From assembly GCA_023078685.1 (NCBI GenBank), contig JALGAS010000005.1, positions 992,001-1,056,000 on the forward strand: 64,000 nucleotides of DNA. The letters run 5' to 3'. A program made the translations under genes and the position numbers. Positions within the stretch are counted from its first letter, which is position 1. The number at the start of each line of letters is the position of its first letter. This DNA is from Neopestalotiopsis rosae. Taxonomy: Eukaryota; Ascomycota; Sordariomycetes; Amphisphaeriales; Sporocadaceae. The notes beneath the pieces are model-generated. The model saw only the letters and a list, made by a program, of their open reading frames with translations, was not told the DNA's origin and did not search any database. Positions 13,406-24,021 of the stretch are shown here, piece after piece.

Positions 13406-16282
13406 CTACGGAGGCGGATTCATGGGGTTGTATTGGTAGTCCTCCTGAAAGGGCCAGGACATGGAGTCTGCCGCCATATCCGTAAACATGCGATTCCTAT
13501 CCGACCACTCTTCTGGCGGTTGGATCATGTCCCATTGGATTTGTGGTGGTTCATGCAGCGCCTGCGTCCCTCCTGTGGAATTTGGTGCTGGGGCCAGGAT
13601 TCCCGAGTATACACAGTCCATGACGTTGTTGCTGCCGCCGCCCGCGCCCGAGCTCATGGGGGTCTGTTGGAAGGGCTGCTGTGGCTTCCCCAAGGCCTCC
13701 ATGGCGACCGGAGGCATGGGATTGCTGAACAGGGGAGCATTGGGGAGCACCATACTCTGCGAGAGATGCGGGGCTTCGTTCATTCTCTGCGCCACGTTAT
13801 GCATATCTTGACCCATGCGTCCTCCAAATAACGTCGACTCTGGCTTTCCGTTCACGGCACCTACGGCCTTTGCAAACTCGGACGCGATCGCCTCGCACTT
13901 CGCGCTGAAACCCGACATGGGAACCGTCTTGAGCAGATCGTGAATCTGGCGTATGATATCGGTCAACTGTGCGGCACTATATTGTTCTGCAAAGTTCATT
14001 TGTGTAATGAGCGCCTCTAGTTCAAAGTCTAAATCGCCCCGAACCTGAAGCTCACTTGGTTCGACTCGCGGCTTGTGAGCTTCGAATTTCCAATTTTCGC
14101 TCGACCTGACGCCTTGAGGATTTTCATCCGGCGTCGTATGACTCGGCTCAAGCAGTCGCAGACATATCTGAATACTGCACAGGTATGCATAGTATGTGTC
14201 GAGCGCCGTGACGCCATTGAACATGCGCGCCCGCCAGATTTCCACCAAAAGTTGAGCACAACGCATGGCCGAGGTGACGCAGACTTTGCCGAGACTGACA
14301 ATGATAAACGCGTCATGGCCCAGACTCTCTCCCCGATCAATGACTTCGACCTCGTGCAGCAGAAATCTTCGCGTGAGCAGGTTGATGATTTTCTGATACT
14401 GGACATGAAGGAGCATGATGCGCCTCCACCTCTGGGGATCCGCCCCGGCCAGTTCCCGGGAAGGCGGGAGTAACGAGGATGGCAAATCGCGCCTCCACGC
14501 GCCGAGTTGACGGAGAAGCCGAACCGCTTGCGGAATCACACTTGTGGCTGATAGATTCGGTACGTGTATCTCTCTCCGGATGGCGGCTTGCATTCGAATG
14601 AGCTGAACCCACACCCCTAGCTGCTCACGGGGCATAGCTGGGACACACTGCAATACCCGTTCATCAGGCTCATCGACATTCACCTCCGTGTCTTCGATGG
14701 AGCTGGGCCGGCCGAGCGAACAACAGAGATGCTGCTCGTAATCATACAAAGTCCACCATACACGCTTTCGGATCTCGGTGATAATTTGGTTCATCCCTTC
14801 GTTTGCACACTCGCGGTGCATTCCCAGAGCGACTGCCAGGCGGGAGGCCGCACCGAGGTAGACCCACGATTTGGTGCGATCATTGGTGCCTTGGTAGTAT
14901 AGAGCGAGCAGCATTAGCGCGCAGACATTGGGAAGTGTCGACATGATCAGGAGCGGTGGCAGTTCCTTCACGGATTCGTACCAAGTCCGCTGAAAACTTA
15001 GTGCCCAAGATTTATGCGACAAAGACCGCGATCCCAAGATGAAGACCAAGTACAGACAACATAGCCAACCGACCGAGACGTACTTATCTGGCGAAAGGTG
15101 CGGCACGCTTGGGCGGCGTCCCGACTGATTCCAAAGTTCTTCGTAATCTTGCTGGAAGGAAGGTCGGTGGAATAACATGAAGTCGGGATGGACATTGTCG
15201 AAAAACGCGTTGACGCACATGTCTGCCACTTTCTTGTCGGGCAGCTTGATCTTCGATGTCGCTACCCAAAACCGAGACTCGCCAGTGCTGATCGTGTCAT
15301 TTATGGGTGCCTGGATATTGCCTAGCGAGGACTGCGAGAAGTATGGTGCCTGGGGAGATGGCGATACGATATTTGTCGATGTCTCGCCAAAGGAGCGAGC
15401 AATGGCATCCGTTACAGACTTGGAAGACAGACGTTGGCCGCGGCGGCTCGCGTCCGGGTCGGTTGAGGCATTGAGACGCCTGGCAATCAGATTTCGTACT
15501 CTGGCAAAACTGCCGAGGCTTCCCCAAGGTCCAATATAGTATGTACGGCCGCTGGCGTCCCGGATGAAGTGGGTGTTGTTGTGGCCCAACTCGGGACTGT
15601 CGTCTCCAATGCGTCGGCCAGCGTTCGGGGGAGAACTCGGGGAAGTGATGTTTAGCGAGGATGTCGTTGGGGATTTTGGCGCGTCGGATTCGGTACCAAG
15701 GTCCGGCATGGCGACACCGCGCTGGCGGCCATATTCAACGAGCTCCTCGGGCGTGGCGTCGGAAGGCAGGTCCGGAAACAGGCCGGATACCAAGGCATCC
15801 AGTGCGCGATATCTGCGATCGAGCTGCTCGACACTGCCATAGATCCTTTGCTTTCGGGGCAACGTGGTTACGCACTCGATTCCAGCGTCGACGCAATTCT
15901 TGCAAGGTGCCAAATGACTGTTGTCCTGGGTATCATCAGAGTCGGGCGTGGGTCCGGTACGAAGACACTTGCACCTTTTGGCTTTGCAGGCGTCGCAGCT
16001 CAGTTTAGTGCGCTTCCTCTGCGAAGTGGGAACCCGTCTCCTGGCTTTGGCGCTCTCGCGGCGCTGTGCTGCGGATTGAATGTTGGACGGGACCGGAGTT
16101 GCCGGCACGCCTTTGTGAACGTCAAAGTTGGGCAGAGGTCTCCGGTCGGCCACGCCAGAGGAAAGAGACGAGGAGGAAGCATACGGAGCTGCAGTAAAGG
16201 CGAAGGGATCGCCATGGCCAGGGTTTGGTCCCATCTCGGCCTTGTAGACATGATTGGGGTTGTTTGAGCCTGAATTGGACAT
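13406..16282 (-). CDS. Zn2Cys6 fungal-specific transcription factor
   Basis: A single long exon encodes about 958 aa. I chose the ATG at 16282 (MSNSGSNNPN); the frame stays open upstream to 16369, so a start 29 residues earlier is possible. A basic stretch (ARRRVPTSQRKRTKL) leads into the binuclear cluster: CDACKAKRCKC, a 20-residue loop, then CKNCVDAGIEC (about aa 94-138). That loop is longer than the usual 5-12 residues. A linker follows with a dimerisation-like segment (SVEQLDRRYRALDAL). A fungal_trans middle homology region starts around aa 350 (FFDNVHPDFMLFHRPSF) and extends past RVWWTLYDYEQHLCCSLGRP. The C-terminus is Gln/Pro/Met-rich, consistent with an activation domain. It is a nuclear regulator; its targets are unknown and I could not place it in a named subfamily. 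A long non-coding leader probably lies upstream. Confidence 0.88.
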   Translation of the reverse strand: MSNSGSNNPNHVYKAEMGPNPGHGDPFAFTAAPYASSSSLSSGVADRRPLPNFDVHKGVPATPVPSNIQSAAQRRESAKARRRVPTSQRKRTKLSCDACKAKRCKCLRTGPTPDSDDTQDNSHLAPCKNCVDAGIECVTTLPRKQRIYGSVEQLDRRYRALDALVSGLFPDLPSDATPEELVEYGRQRGVAMPDLGTESDAPKSPTTSSLNITSPSSPPNAGRRIGDDSPELGHNNTHFIRDASGRTYYIGPWGSLGSFARVRNLIARRLNASTDPDASRRGQRLSSKSVTDAIARSFGETSTNIVSPSPQAPYFSQSSLGNIQAPINDTISTGESRFWVATSKIKLPDKKVADMCVNAFFDNVHPDFMLFHRPSFQQDYEELWNQSGRRPSVPHLSPDKYVSVGWLCCLYLVFILGSRSLSHKSWALSFQRTWYESVKELPPLLIMSTLPNVCALMLLALYYQGTNDRTKSWVYLGAASRLAVALGMHRECANEGMNQIITEIRKRVWWTLYDYEQHLCCSLGRPSSIEDTEVNVDEPDERVLQCVPAMPREQLGVWVQLIRMQAAIRREIHVPNLSATSVIPQAVRLLRQLGAWRRDLPSSLLPPSRELAGADPQRWRRIMLLHVQYQKIINLLTRRFLLHEVEVIDRGESLGHDAFIIVSLGKVCVTSAMRCAQLLVEIWRARMFNGVTALDTYYAYLCSIQICLRLLEPSHTTPDENPQGVRSSENWKFEAHKPRVEPSELQVRGDLDFELEALITQMNFAEQYSAAQLTDIIRQIHDLLKTVPMSGFSAKCEAIASEFAKAVGAVNGKPESTLFGGRMGQDMHNVAQRMNEAPHLSQSMVLPNAPLFSNPMPPVAMEALGKPQQPFQQTPMSSGAGGGSNNVMDCVYSGILAPAPNSTGGTQALHEPPQIQWDMIQPPEEWSDRNRMFTDMAADSMSWPFQEDYQYNPMNPPP

Positions 16283-18841
16283 ATTGACCAGCAATTTGTA
16301 CCAAAGCCCAAGAGTAAGTCGATCTTGACAGTTTGTGCCTAGTATACAACTCTGAACGGCAGTAGCCAATCAAATAACAAGAAATCTCGAGGTACAAAGG
16401 TCAGACCAACACGACTAAGTACGGTATGATCACGGCACGCACGACCTTTCGGTTGTATATAGGCGAACCGCAACTTTACTTTAGCGAAGCGCTCGGCTTG
16501 CCAGTCAGTTACTCTTTCTTTTAGCGGCGGGGTGCTCCAGTATGGAGTATAATCAATCGCCCTCAGGATATTCATTAGCCATCGCAATTTATATTGCGTC
16601 AGCAAACAAACAAGAAAGAAAAAAGTACCGAATGTTTCTGCGAGTGACGTGACAAACGAAGCTGCACGCCAGGAGCAATAAACCATAAACGGGTAAAAGA
16701 TGAGGTATTACTGCATTGAAAATAATGTATAGTATCTCGTGATGCCAAAGAGTTATGGGACATGGTCCATAATCAGGGTCTTGTTTGACGATTGGCCGTC
16801 AACCCTGGAAGAGGTGTGATCCGTACACGATCTAGAACACTGCGGTGGCAAGGGGTGTGGGTGAGGCTCGACAGACAGTAGTACGTATGTGAGTGAGTGC
16901 TGTGTCAAGAGAGACAACATAAAATGCAATGCGAGGGTAGCCGGTGGGGGGTTTTACAGTAAAACAAATAACATGGAGAAGTGATTTGCGGCAGGCAATA
17001 GATAATGGCGGGCGGTGAAATGTGTGAGCTGGGGCGGAAGAGTATGTGATTCGGCAACGATGACGTTGGATCCTCGTCACCGGGAGGAGAATGGAGGAGA
17101 GGAGAAGCCGCCATGGGGAAGTACCAAGAGCGGAACTCAAGCATTGAGTGGCACTTCCATTCTCCATTCGACTGCCCAGGCAGAAAAAGAAAGAAAAGAA
17201 AACAATAGGTAAACATAGTTCATCTAGCGTGGAACTGAACAATTGTTTACAGTAACTGATTTCATACCCTGCGCCGACATCTGTATTGATCAATCCACTT
17301 ACAGGCAGCCCAGTGGAACAGACGAAACGTAAATCCTCGTTGGATCCACAACAACAAATCATGGTGAATTACAACATGCAATGATACAGATCGAGCGGCA
17401 AACAATGAAGAAGCGCAATTGGCACCTGCTGGTATACAATAACAAATAAACACCAAAAGCCACTTGGCGAAGTCATTGGCCCTGAACAAAAATTCTCACA
17501 AACCACACGAGTCACTCTCGTATCTCTCATATATCTCGGGAATTGTTCTATAGCTCGGGGACTGATTTATAAATTGTAGTCTCCAGCCGCAACAGAGCAT
17601 GTGACCTACCTACATACAGCTGCATCCTCGCTTGATGGACAGAGTTCTCGTGTTACCTTCTCGATGCTGATTCAATGGCGCGGAAGCAAGTCTATAGGGT
17701 CGGTATGTGTGAGAGTGCGTCGCTAGTGTTGAGTTCATGTGCTCGGGCAATAGCCAAGCCACACAGATGATAACCGCATGCTGGCGTCTGGCTGCTGCTT
17801 TGCTTTGGGGCTGTCACGGCGCCGATCCCAGTACCAGGATTCCGAGAAAGAAAGGTCCAGACGTGCAAAGGAAGCTTGAAAGTACAAATGCGAACGGCAC
17901 ACGTGGTGTCTCAGTCATTTATACCGACATCTGCGAAGGCAAACCTGCCTCTTTCGCTGAAACTGGTAGTATCGTAAGTAATTGCCCATCTTGGACTACT
18001 AGTAGGCCGTGAGAGCTCAAAGCTCTAGGGGGCCCTTTTTTTTTTTTTTTTTTTTTTTGTTGGGCGCCGTGAAGCCTTGCCCATGATCCACTATCTAGAG
18101 GTTAGCCGATGTCCAGAAGTATAGTGGAGATTGATTTGCCTATGAGTGTCCTGCCCGGAGTGGCGAAATGAGTTTAGAGATGCTTGTATGCTTCCGGGGA
18201 GGAAAAAGAGTTATTGCTGTGTGTGACGTCGTCGATGCTGCACGGTATAACATGGGGAAAGACCAGAATCCTCATGAGCAGATTATTGCACTTCCGGCAG
18301 TCAAAAGCTGCAAGTTTTTGAAGATTTACCGATGCTCGGCAAGCGATAATCTGCTGCGGCGCAATTGGCGGCTCTGGCGTTGTGCCTGGTGAGGGTATCG
18401 CTTGAAGTTGTTTTATGGTGTGAAAGTCGCCCAACCCCCCCTGCTGATCGTAAGCAGGAAGCATACCCTTAGGCAGGGCCAGACGCCTGGCGGACGGGTG
18501 CGGACAGTGAACGCCAGGGCCACCCGCGCCAAGTCCCGAGGTCCCCTGGGGAATCGCCAAAGTTGCTTACATTAGCTAGTCCTGGGTCCTGGTCCCCCAG
18601 CGTCTCCCCAGCTGGGCTTTGCTGGGTCTTGGTTGGCTGGAGATCCGATCTGACCACCTGCGCAAAACCGCCCGCCGGCAGGAGGGAGGCCTACAACCTA
18701 TTTTGCAGGGAACTCAAATCTTGAATTCCCTTGCTTTCTCGCCGAGAGGACACACTGGACCCGACCCAAGAAAGAAAACCACATTATGCCACTGTTCTTT
18801 ACTACTGCTCTTAACGGTGCGCACCCCCAAAGGAAGCCATC
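16283..18841. other. Intergenic region between the Zn2Cys6 regulator and the Clr5 gene
   Basis: These are the two divergent 5' regions. I see no gene. ORFs such as the minus-strand one at 16832-17362 have no domain features and may lie in the leader of the regulator. A T23 homopolymer (18036-18058) sits in the middle. Confidence 0.5.
18036..18058. repeat. T23 homopolymer
   Basis: An uninterrupted run of 23 T directly follows the sequence gggggccc. It could be a remnant of a retroposed poly-A tail on the minus strand, but no element is recognisable beside it. The exact length is prone to sequencing error. Confidence 0.85.
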
Positions 18842-21209
18842 ATGGTCTACAACTGGGACGCGCATGAGCCGAAATGCTATCGCTTGTATATCGATGAGAA
18901 GAAGTCCCTCGAAGAAATCATGGATATAATGCGCCTCGAGGACAACTTCACCCCAAGGTATGCTTGCCTCGCCGTACTCCGTCATGATACATGAGAATGG
19001 GCCGAGTTTGAGAGTCGAGACCTCTGTCAGAAAAAGAGGCCCCAGTTGGGCTTTGTCGGTCGCCGTAGCCAGTGTACCCACTTGCTACTTGTTATTCCGC
19101 GCTACATTCCTACCTCACTGCCAGTACCTGCCTACCCTTCCTTTACTTGCATTCATCCAGCCGCGTCTGGTTGTCCTCTTAGCATTTTGAGATTAATCGT
19201 CGTGGTGCCATTCTCTTTTGCTTCATGCAATTGTCCCGCTCACCGCCTGCTATCATGACTCAGCGCTGACGGCCCATGCCCATGGCAGCAAGCGAGCCTA
19301 TCAAACCCAATTCCGACGCTGGAATTTTCCATCAAAACAAAACCCAGCCCATAGAGATGGCAGACTCGTTGCGCGAGTCAAGGAACTCTGGGAAAGAAAC
19401 CTGTCACAAAAGGAAATCCTGCGCATCTTGAACGATGAGGATGGGTTCGAAATCAAGCACCGAGAGTTGATGCGCGTGCGCGCCCGCAACCGCTGGCTGC
19501 TCCGCACACCGAACCCAAACAGGACTTCAGAATCATCCAATGCGAATCTAGACCCGAACGCCACCAATTTGCTGCCGGAATCAACACAACTAGAACAAGA
19601 AGACGATGCACCAAGAGCCAACGGGGACACCGAAGGATTTGTGATACAGAAGGAAAACAAGCATGCGCTCAGTAAAGAGCCGTTGGTACAAGGGGCGACT
19701 CGCAAGGGGAGGCGGCGTGCTCGGGTTCGTCCTGGGTCAGCCACGGATTCCCCTGGACAGTCTCGATTCCCGTCCGAAACCACCATCGATCAGAGTCGAA
19801 TCATTCTTGGCCTTGACGTGAAGTTGTATCAGCAAGTGCGCTCCCAATTTTCTAAACTTTGTGACCATGAAGGTGTCAGCAGGAAGACGGTAGCTGGCCC
19901 TGAGAAATGGGAAGCTACCAAGAACCGTCTGATTGAAGAGATACCACACTTGCAGTCTGTCCTATGGATCGATCATCATGACCTGGAGCGTAGAAAGTTG
20001 GCCCTCGACGTGATATGCACTGATGTCACGAAGCGCATGCGCAGCTTGGAGCATAAACTAACCATAGCTGACGCAAAGAACATGCTGGGCATTAATCCAC
20101 AGCAATACAGAACCATGCGTCAAGATTTTGCAGGCGTGCTGAAGCAAGACCATGCCACGAGCAAAACCGAGGCTGGTCCGGAGCACTGGGAAGAACTCAA
20201 AGAGCAGTGGCGGGTCAATTCTGACGTGGTGCGGGAGATACTTGCTACATATGCCATGGACAAGGACAAGTTACGGGCAATTGATGTTGTCGCGCGGGAT
20301 GTGATGAAGCGTTTACGAGATGGCCATGGCAAGAAAATATCTCTCAAGGCTCCTCTGAAGGCTGTTCCGCAGATCAACATTGAAGTTATGCTGGATGGCG
20401 ATGAGCCAGTCTCGCATACTCCTGGTTCCTCAAACGAGGATGCAACAGACGAAATTCAAGAAATGGAACATGACTTCATTCCAGCTTCTCCGATCCAATA
20501 CCCTCGATCCTCGACGCCGACGATGCTTCATTCGCCCAACACTGCTGCTATGCGCATGGATCATGACGGCCGGCAAATCACAGAACAGATTCATGCGCGG
20601 AATTCACGCCTGAACCTTCAACATCACACAGGTCTCCATAATGCCTTGCCACAAAATCCAGTCCTGGCACATGGAGCAGCGCAGCATCATTCCTCATTGC
20701 TATCTGACAGTTTGCTGAGCGGAGGTCTTCCCATAGACCCACAACTTGGTGGCACTCTTCCCATGCTCATAAGCAGCCACAGTCAAAATCTGGGTGCTCA
20801 ACAACCACAATCTGCCTTTCCTCTCACCCCAGATCTTGCTCCGGGCCTCGGCAGTACTCCGCATACGTATGTGCAGAACAGTTATTTGCCTCATCCAAAC
20901 CCAACTCAACCAGTGCCCGTGTACTTGCGACTACACCCGTCATCGGCCATCACCATGGCGCCACCGATCTGGATTGCTACATTGACAACGCGGACGTTGA
21001 ATGAGTTGCGCCAGGTGGCTTGCAAAGACTTTGCCGGTACTGTTTGCGGTCGTGTCGAGGGTGTACTGGGCCAAGAGATGACCATTGAGGTGAGCAGGGA
21101 CGATGAGCTGACGGCCTACCTAATGGTCTTTGAGCAAAGAAATCGAAGCTCAATGACTGGACCACCTTGTTTTCTTGTGCAACTTCTCCCGAGCGAATGG
21201 AAAGCCTAG
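18842..21209 (+). CDS. Clr5-domain protein with a tandem internal repeat
   Basis: Exon 1 is 18842-18957 and exon 2 is 19289-21209, together 678 aa. The 331-nt intron is long for this window, but the join is supported because it reconstructs a continuous Clr5 domain. Exon 1 gives MVYNWDAHEPKCYRLYIDEK and onward through EEIMDIMRLEDNFTP; exon 2 continues SKRAYQTQFRRWNFPSKQNP. The domain spans roughly aa 1-60 and is followed by a second motif (KELWERNLSQKEILRILN). Two related segments follow at about aa 205-290 and 296-380. Each has the pattern LGxxxxxYxxxRxxF, then xAGPExWExxKxxW, then DVxKRxR, which suggests an internal duplication. The C-terminal part is Gln/His/Pro-rich and disordered. Clr5 domains are common in fungi and are thought to act in chromatin or transcription; the function here is unproven. 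Confidence 0.8.
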
Positions 21210-21886
21210 TCTGAAGCGGACCTATTCGGCCACTTCCATAGGAACCTCGTGGAACCTCGATTATAAATATATGTATGACACGGAGGGCTTCATGCCTTAT
21301 CTTTGAGCGGAATCATGCTTTATGCAGGTGCTTCCCTTTCTAGAAATATGCAGTACTGCTACCCCAACTTTGAAGATGAATCACCGAGCTCGCAGAGTCC
21401 TACCCTGTACCAAGGAATCTGTTGAGCCTGTATTGAGCTTCATGCTCTGGGGCCTTATGCACGATAAGCATGAATGTCGAATATAGAAATATAAGCGCTT
21501 TGAAAGATCAGAAGAAGTATCAAATCGGACAAGATTCCGTGCATGTGGTCAGTAATACCAAAGTTGTGAAAGGCGCGATGGAGATCCACTATGGCGATTG
21601 GCTCCTCCCCGCAGCGGGCCGGCGAAAAGTGGAGAGCTCTTGCTCCGAAGCTCAGTAAACTTTCAGCGCTTTTTGGCAACCGCCGCCCCCGGCGCGCGAG
21701 TCCAGTGTGCTTGCAATGCCATAAAATCTGACGGCTTCTACGGCAGTGAGCCTCTAATTGGTCTTCTTGCCAAAGCAATCCCTCTTCATCCGGGACATGA
21801 GGATGACGAGACATCCTACGCGCCTTTAGCTTTTCTTTCGGACATAGATCTCACCTTCTAGCTTTGAAGATCATTCTACAGAAATC
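21210..21886. other. Intergenic region between the Clr5 gene and D-lactate dehydrogenase
   Basis: This is the 3' region of the Clr5 gene and the promoter of the D-lactate dehydrogenase gene. Short ORFs on both strands (for example 21598-21861) have no recognisable features. Confidence 0.5.
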
Positions 21887-24021
21887 ATGTCGCGACTACT
21901 CACACGGAAGGGCCAGGCCACCCTTCGCAACCTCGGCGGTTTGCACCACAGCAGCGTCTCCGCACCGACAGCGTACGCCGCCACAAGATTGGGGGTTCTG
22001 AGCTCACGACACACAGCCGCTCGCTGCTACGCCACGGGCAAGCAGGATGGGTCGTCTTTCAAGGGTCAAATGCTCGAGAGTGTCCAGTCGCGCATTGCCC
22101 GCGAAAAGCAGGAGCGCGCCAAGTTCGCTGCCGAGAGACAAACCACTGCGGGCTCTCGGGCTTGGGGCATCACATTCAGTACGTTGAAATACAGACTTTG
22201 GAATATGTCAGATCAGAGACACGAGGCTGACATGATTCTACTCGTGCAGTGTTCGTTGCTGGTGTTCTAGGATCGTACTACCTTGGAACATTAAGTCCTC
22301 GTGAACTCGACCCCAACTCGACCGTTCCGCTCTCTCAAGCTCATCCCCCACGACACAATCTCGGCAAGGCCAACCTCGAGGCCGCCTGGACAGACTTTGC
22401 TGCTGTCGTTGGCAAGGAGAATGTCAGCACAGTGGATGCCATCTTGGATACACACTCGACCTCGGGCTGGTCCTCGTACCGCGCTCACAAGGATGAGAAG
22501 CCATTCTGTGTCGTCTTCCCCGGCTCCACTGAAGAGGTTTCCGAAATCATGAAGATTTGTCACTCGAGGAGGATACCAGTTGTGGGCTACAGCGGAGGCA
22601 CAAGTTTGGAGGGACACTTCACACCCACATCAGGAGGCATCAGCATTGATTTTGGACGCATGAACAAGATTCTCAAGTTGCACAAGGACGATCTTGACGT
22701 CGTGGTTCAACCTGCAGTTGGATGGGAGCTTCTTAATGAGGAGTTGGCCAAAGACAACTTGTTCTTCCCTCCCGACCCAGGCCCAGGTGCCATGATCGGT
22801 GGTATGATTGGCACCGGATGCAGTGGCACAAATGCTTATCGCTATGGCACTATGCGAGAATGGGTCATTTCCTTGACTGTTGTTCTCGCTGATGGCACCG
22901 TCATCAAGACGAGACAGCGTCCAAGAAAGTCCTCCGCAGGCTACGATCTGACCAAGCTCTTCATTGGCAACGAGGGAACATTGGGTTTGGTCACTGAAGC
23001 GACGCTTAAGCTGACAGTGAAGCCACAAAGCACCAGCGTTGCCGTTTGCGCCTTTGACACCATCCGTCAAGCTGCAGACTGCGTTGGCAAGGTGGTCGGC
23101 CAAGGCGTTCCGGTAGCTGCTGTGGAGATTCTAGATGATGAGCAAATGAAGTGCATCAACAAAGCGGGCATGACGTCCAAGGAGTGGAAAGAGGCACCTA
23201 CCCTCTTTTTCAAATTCAGCGGCACAGAGCGCGGGGTCCAGGAACAGATCCAGATTGTCAAGAACATGGCTCGCAGCACGGGCTCCAAGAGCTTTGAGTT
23301 TGCCAAAACCGAGGAGGAAAAGACTGAGTTGTGGAGTGCACGGAAGGAAGCATTGTGGAGCACGCAAGCAGTGGCAGAGGAGGGCGACAATGTTTGGACT
23401 GGTGATGTCGCAGTACCCATCAGCAGACTGCCTGACCTCATTGAGCTGACAAAGAACGACATCAAGAAGAGCGGTCTGTATGCCACCATTGTGGGCCACG
23501 TAGGTGACGGAAACTTCCACGTCATTTTGCTTTCAAACGACGACCAGAGACTTGAGGCCGAGGAGTTGATGCATAGTATGGTCAAACGGGCAGTGGAAAT
23601 GGAGGGTACGACTACGGTCAGTCTGCAACTTGCAGGTGTCCAAACTGCATATGATTTATTTGCCGTAACGAAGCTAACGACTTGTTTGCAACAGGGAGAG
23701 CACGGTGTAGGATTGGTCAAGAGAGACTACTTGCCGCATGAGCTCGGTGAAAGCACGGTGGACACCATGAGAAAGGTATGTTACTATCCAGCACCTAGCC
23801 GCAATTCTAGTTGCTTGGTTGCAGGCCTGGCAATAAACACGGGATTTGCCATGCAGCTTGTCACTCTTGTTTCTCCCCATCTCAGCTCAATCTGCGTTTG
23901 ATCCTTTGCTGACAACAAACACAAACAGCTCAAGCAGGCTCTCGACCCTCTGTGTTTACTCAACCCAGACAAGGTCATCAGGACAAGGAAGCCTAAGGCT
24001 GGTGAAATTGCCGAATGGTAA
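21887..24021 (+). CDS. dld1: Mitochondrial D-lactate dehydrogenase (cytochrome c)
   Basis: Exons are 21887-22178, 22250-23616, 23695-23775 and 23929-24021, encoding 610 aa; the frame closes at every join. The enzyme oxidises D-lactate to pyruvate and passes electrons to cytochrome c at the inner mitochondrial membrane. The N-terminus is Arg/Ser-rich with no early acidic residues, a matrix-targeting signal. A membrane helix is built across intron 1 (WGITFMFVAGVLGSYYLG). The type 4 FAD-binding domain begins near aa 180, with VVGYSGGTSLEGH and PDPGPGAMIGGMIGTGCSG. The C-terminal FAD-oxidase domain carries the conserved VGHVGDGNFH and GEHGVGLVKRDYL. Length and motif order match the yeast Dld1 family. 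I see no frame damage. A glycolate-oxidase-like relative is the only real alternative. Confidence 0.93.

Noticed and set aside
16832..17362. 177-codon minus-strand ORF upstream of the first Zn2Cys6 regulator
   Set aside because: Low-complexity composition and no family features; more likely untranslated leader or intergenic sequence.
18018..18058. Retroposon insertion suggested by gggggccc plus T23, and a similar agggggcccc at about 28050
   Set aside because: The shared match is only about eight bases; no target-site duplication or element body is visible.
23131..23720. Minus-strand ORFs antisense to D-lactate dehydrogenase
   Set aside because: Shadows of a well-supported coding region.
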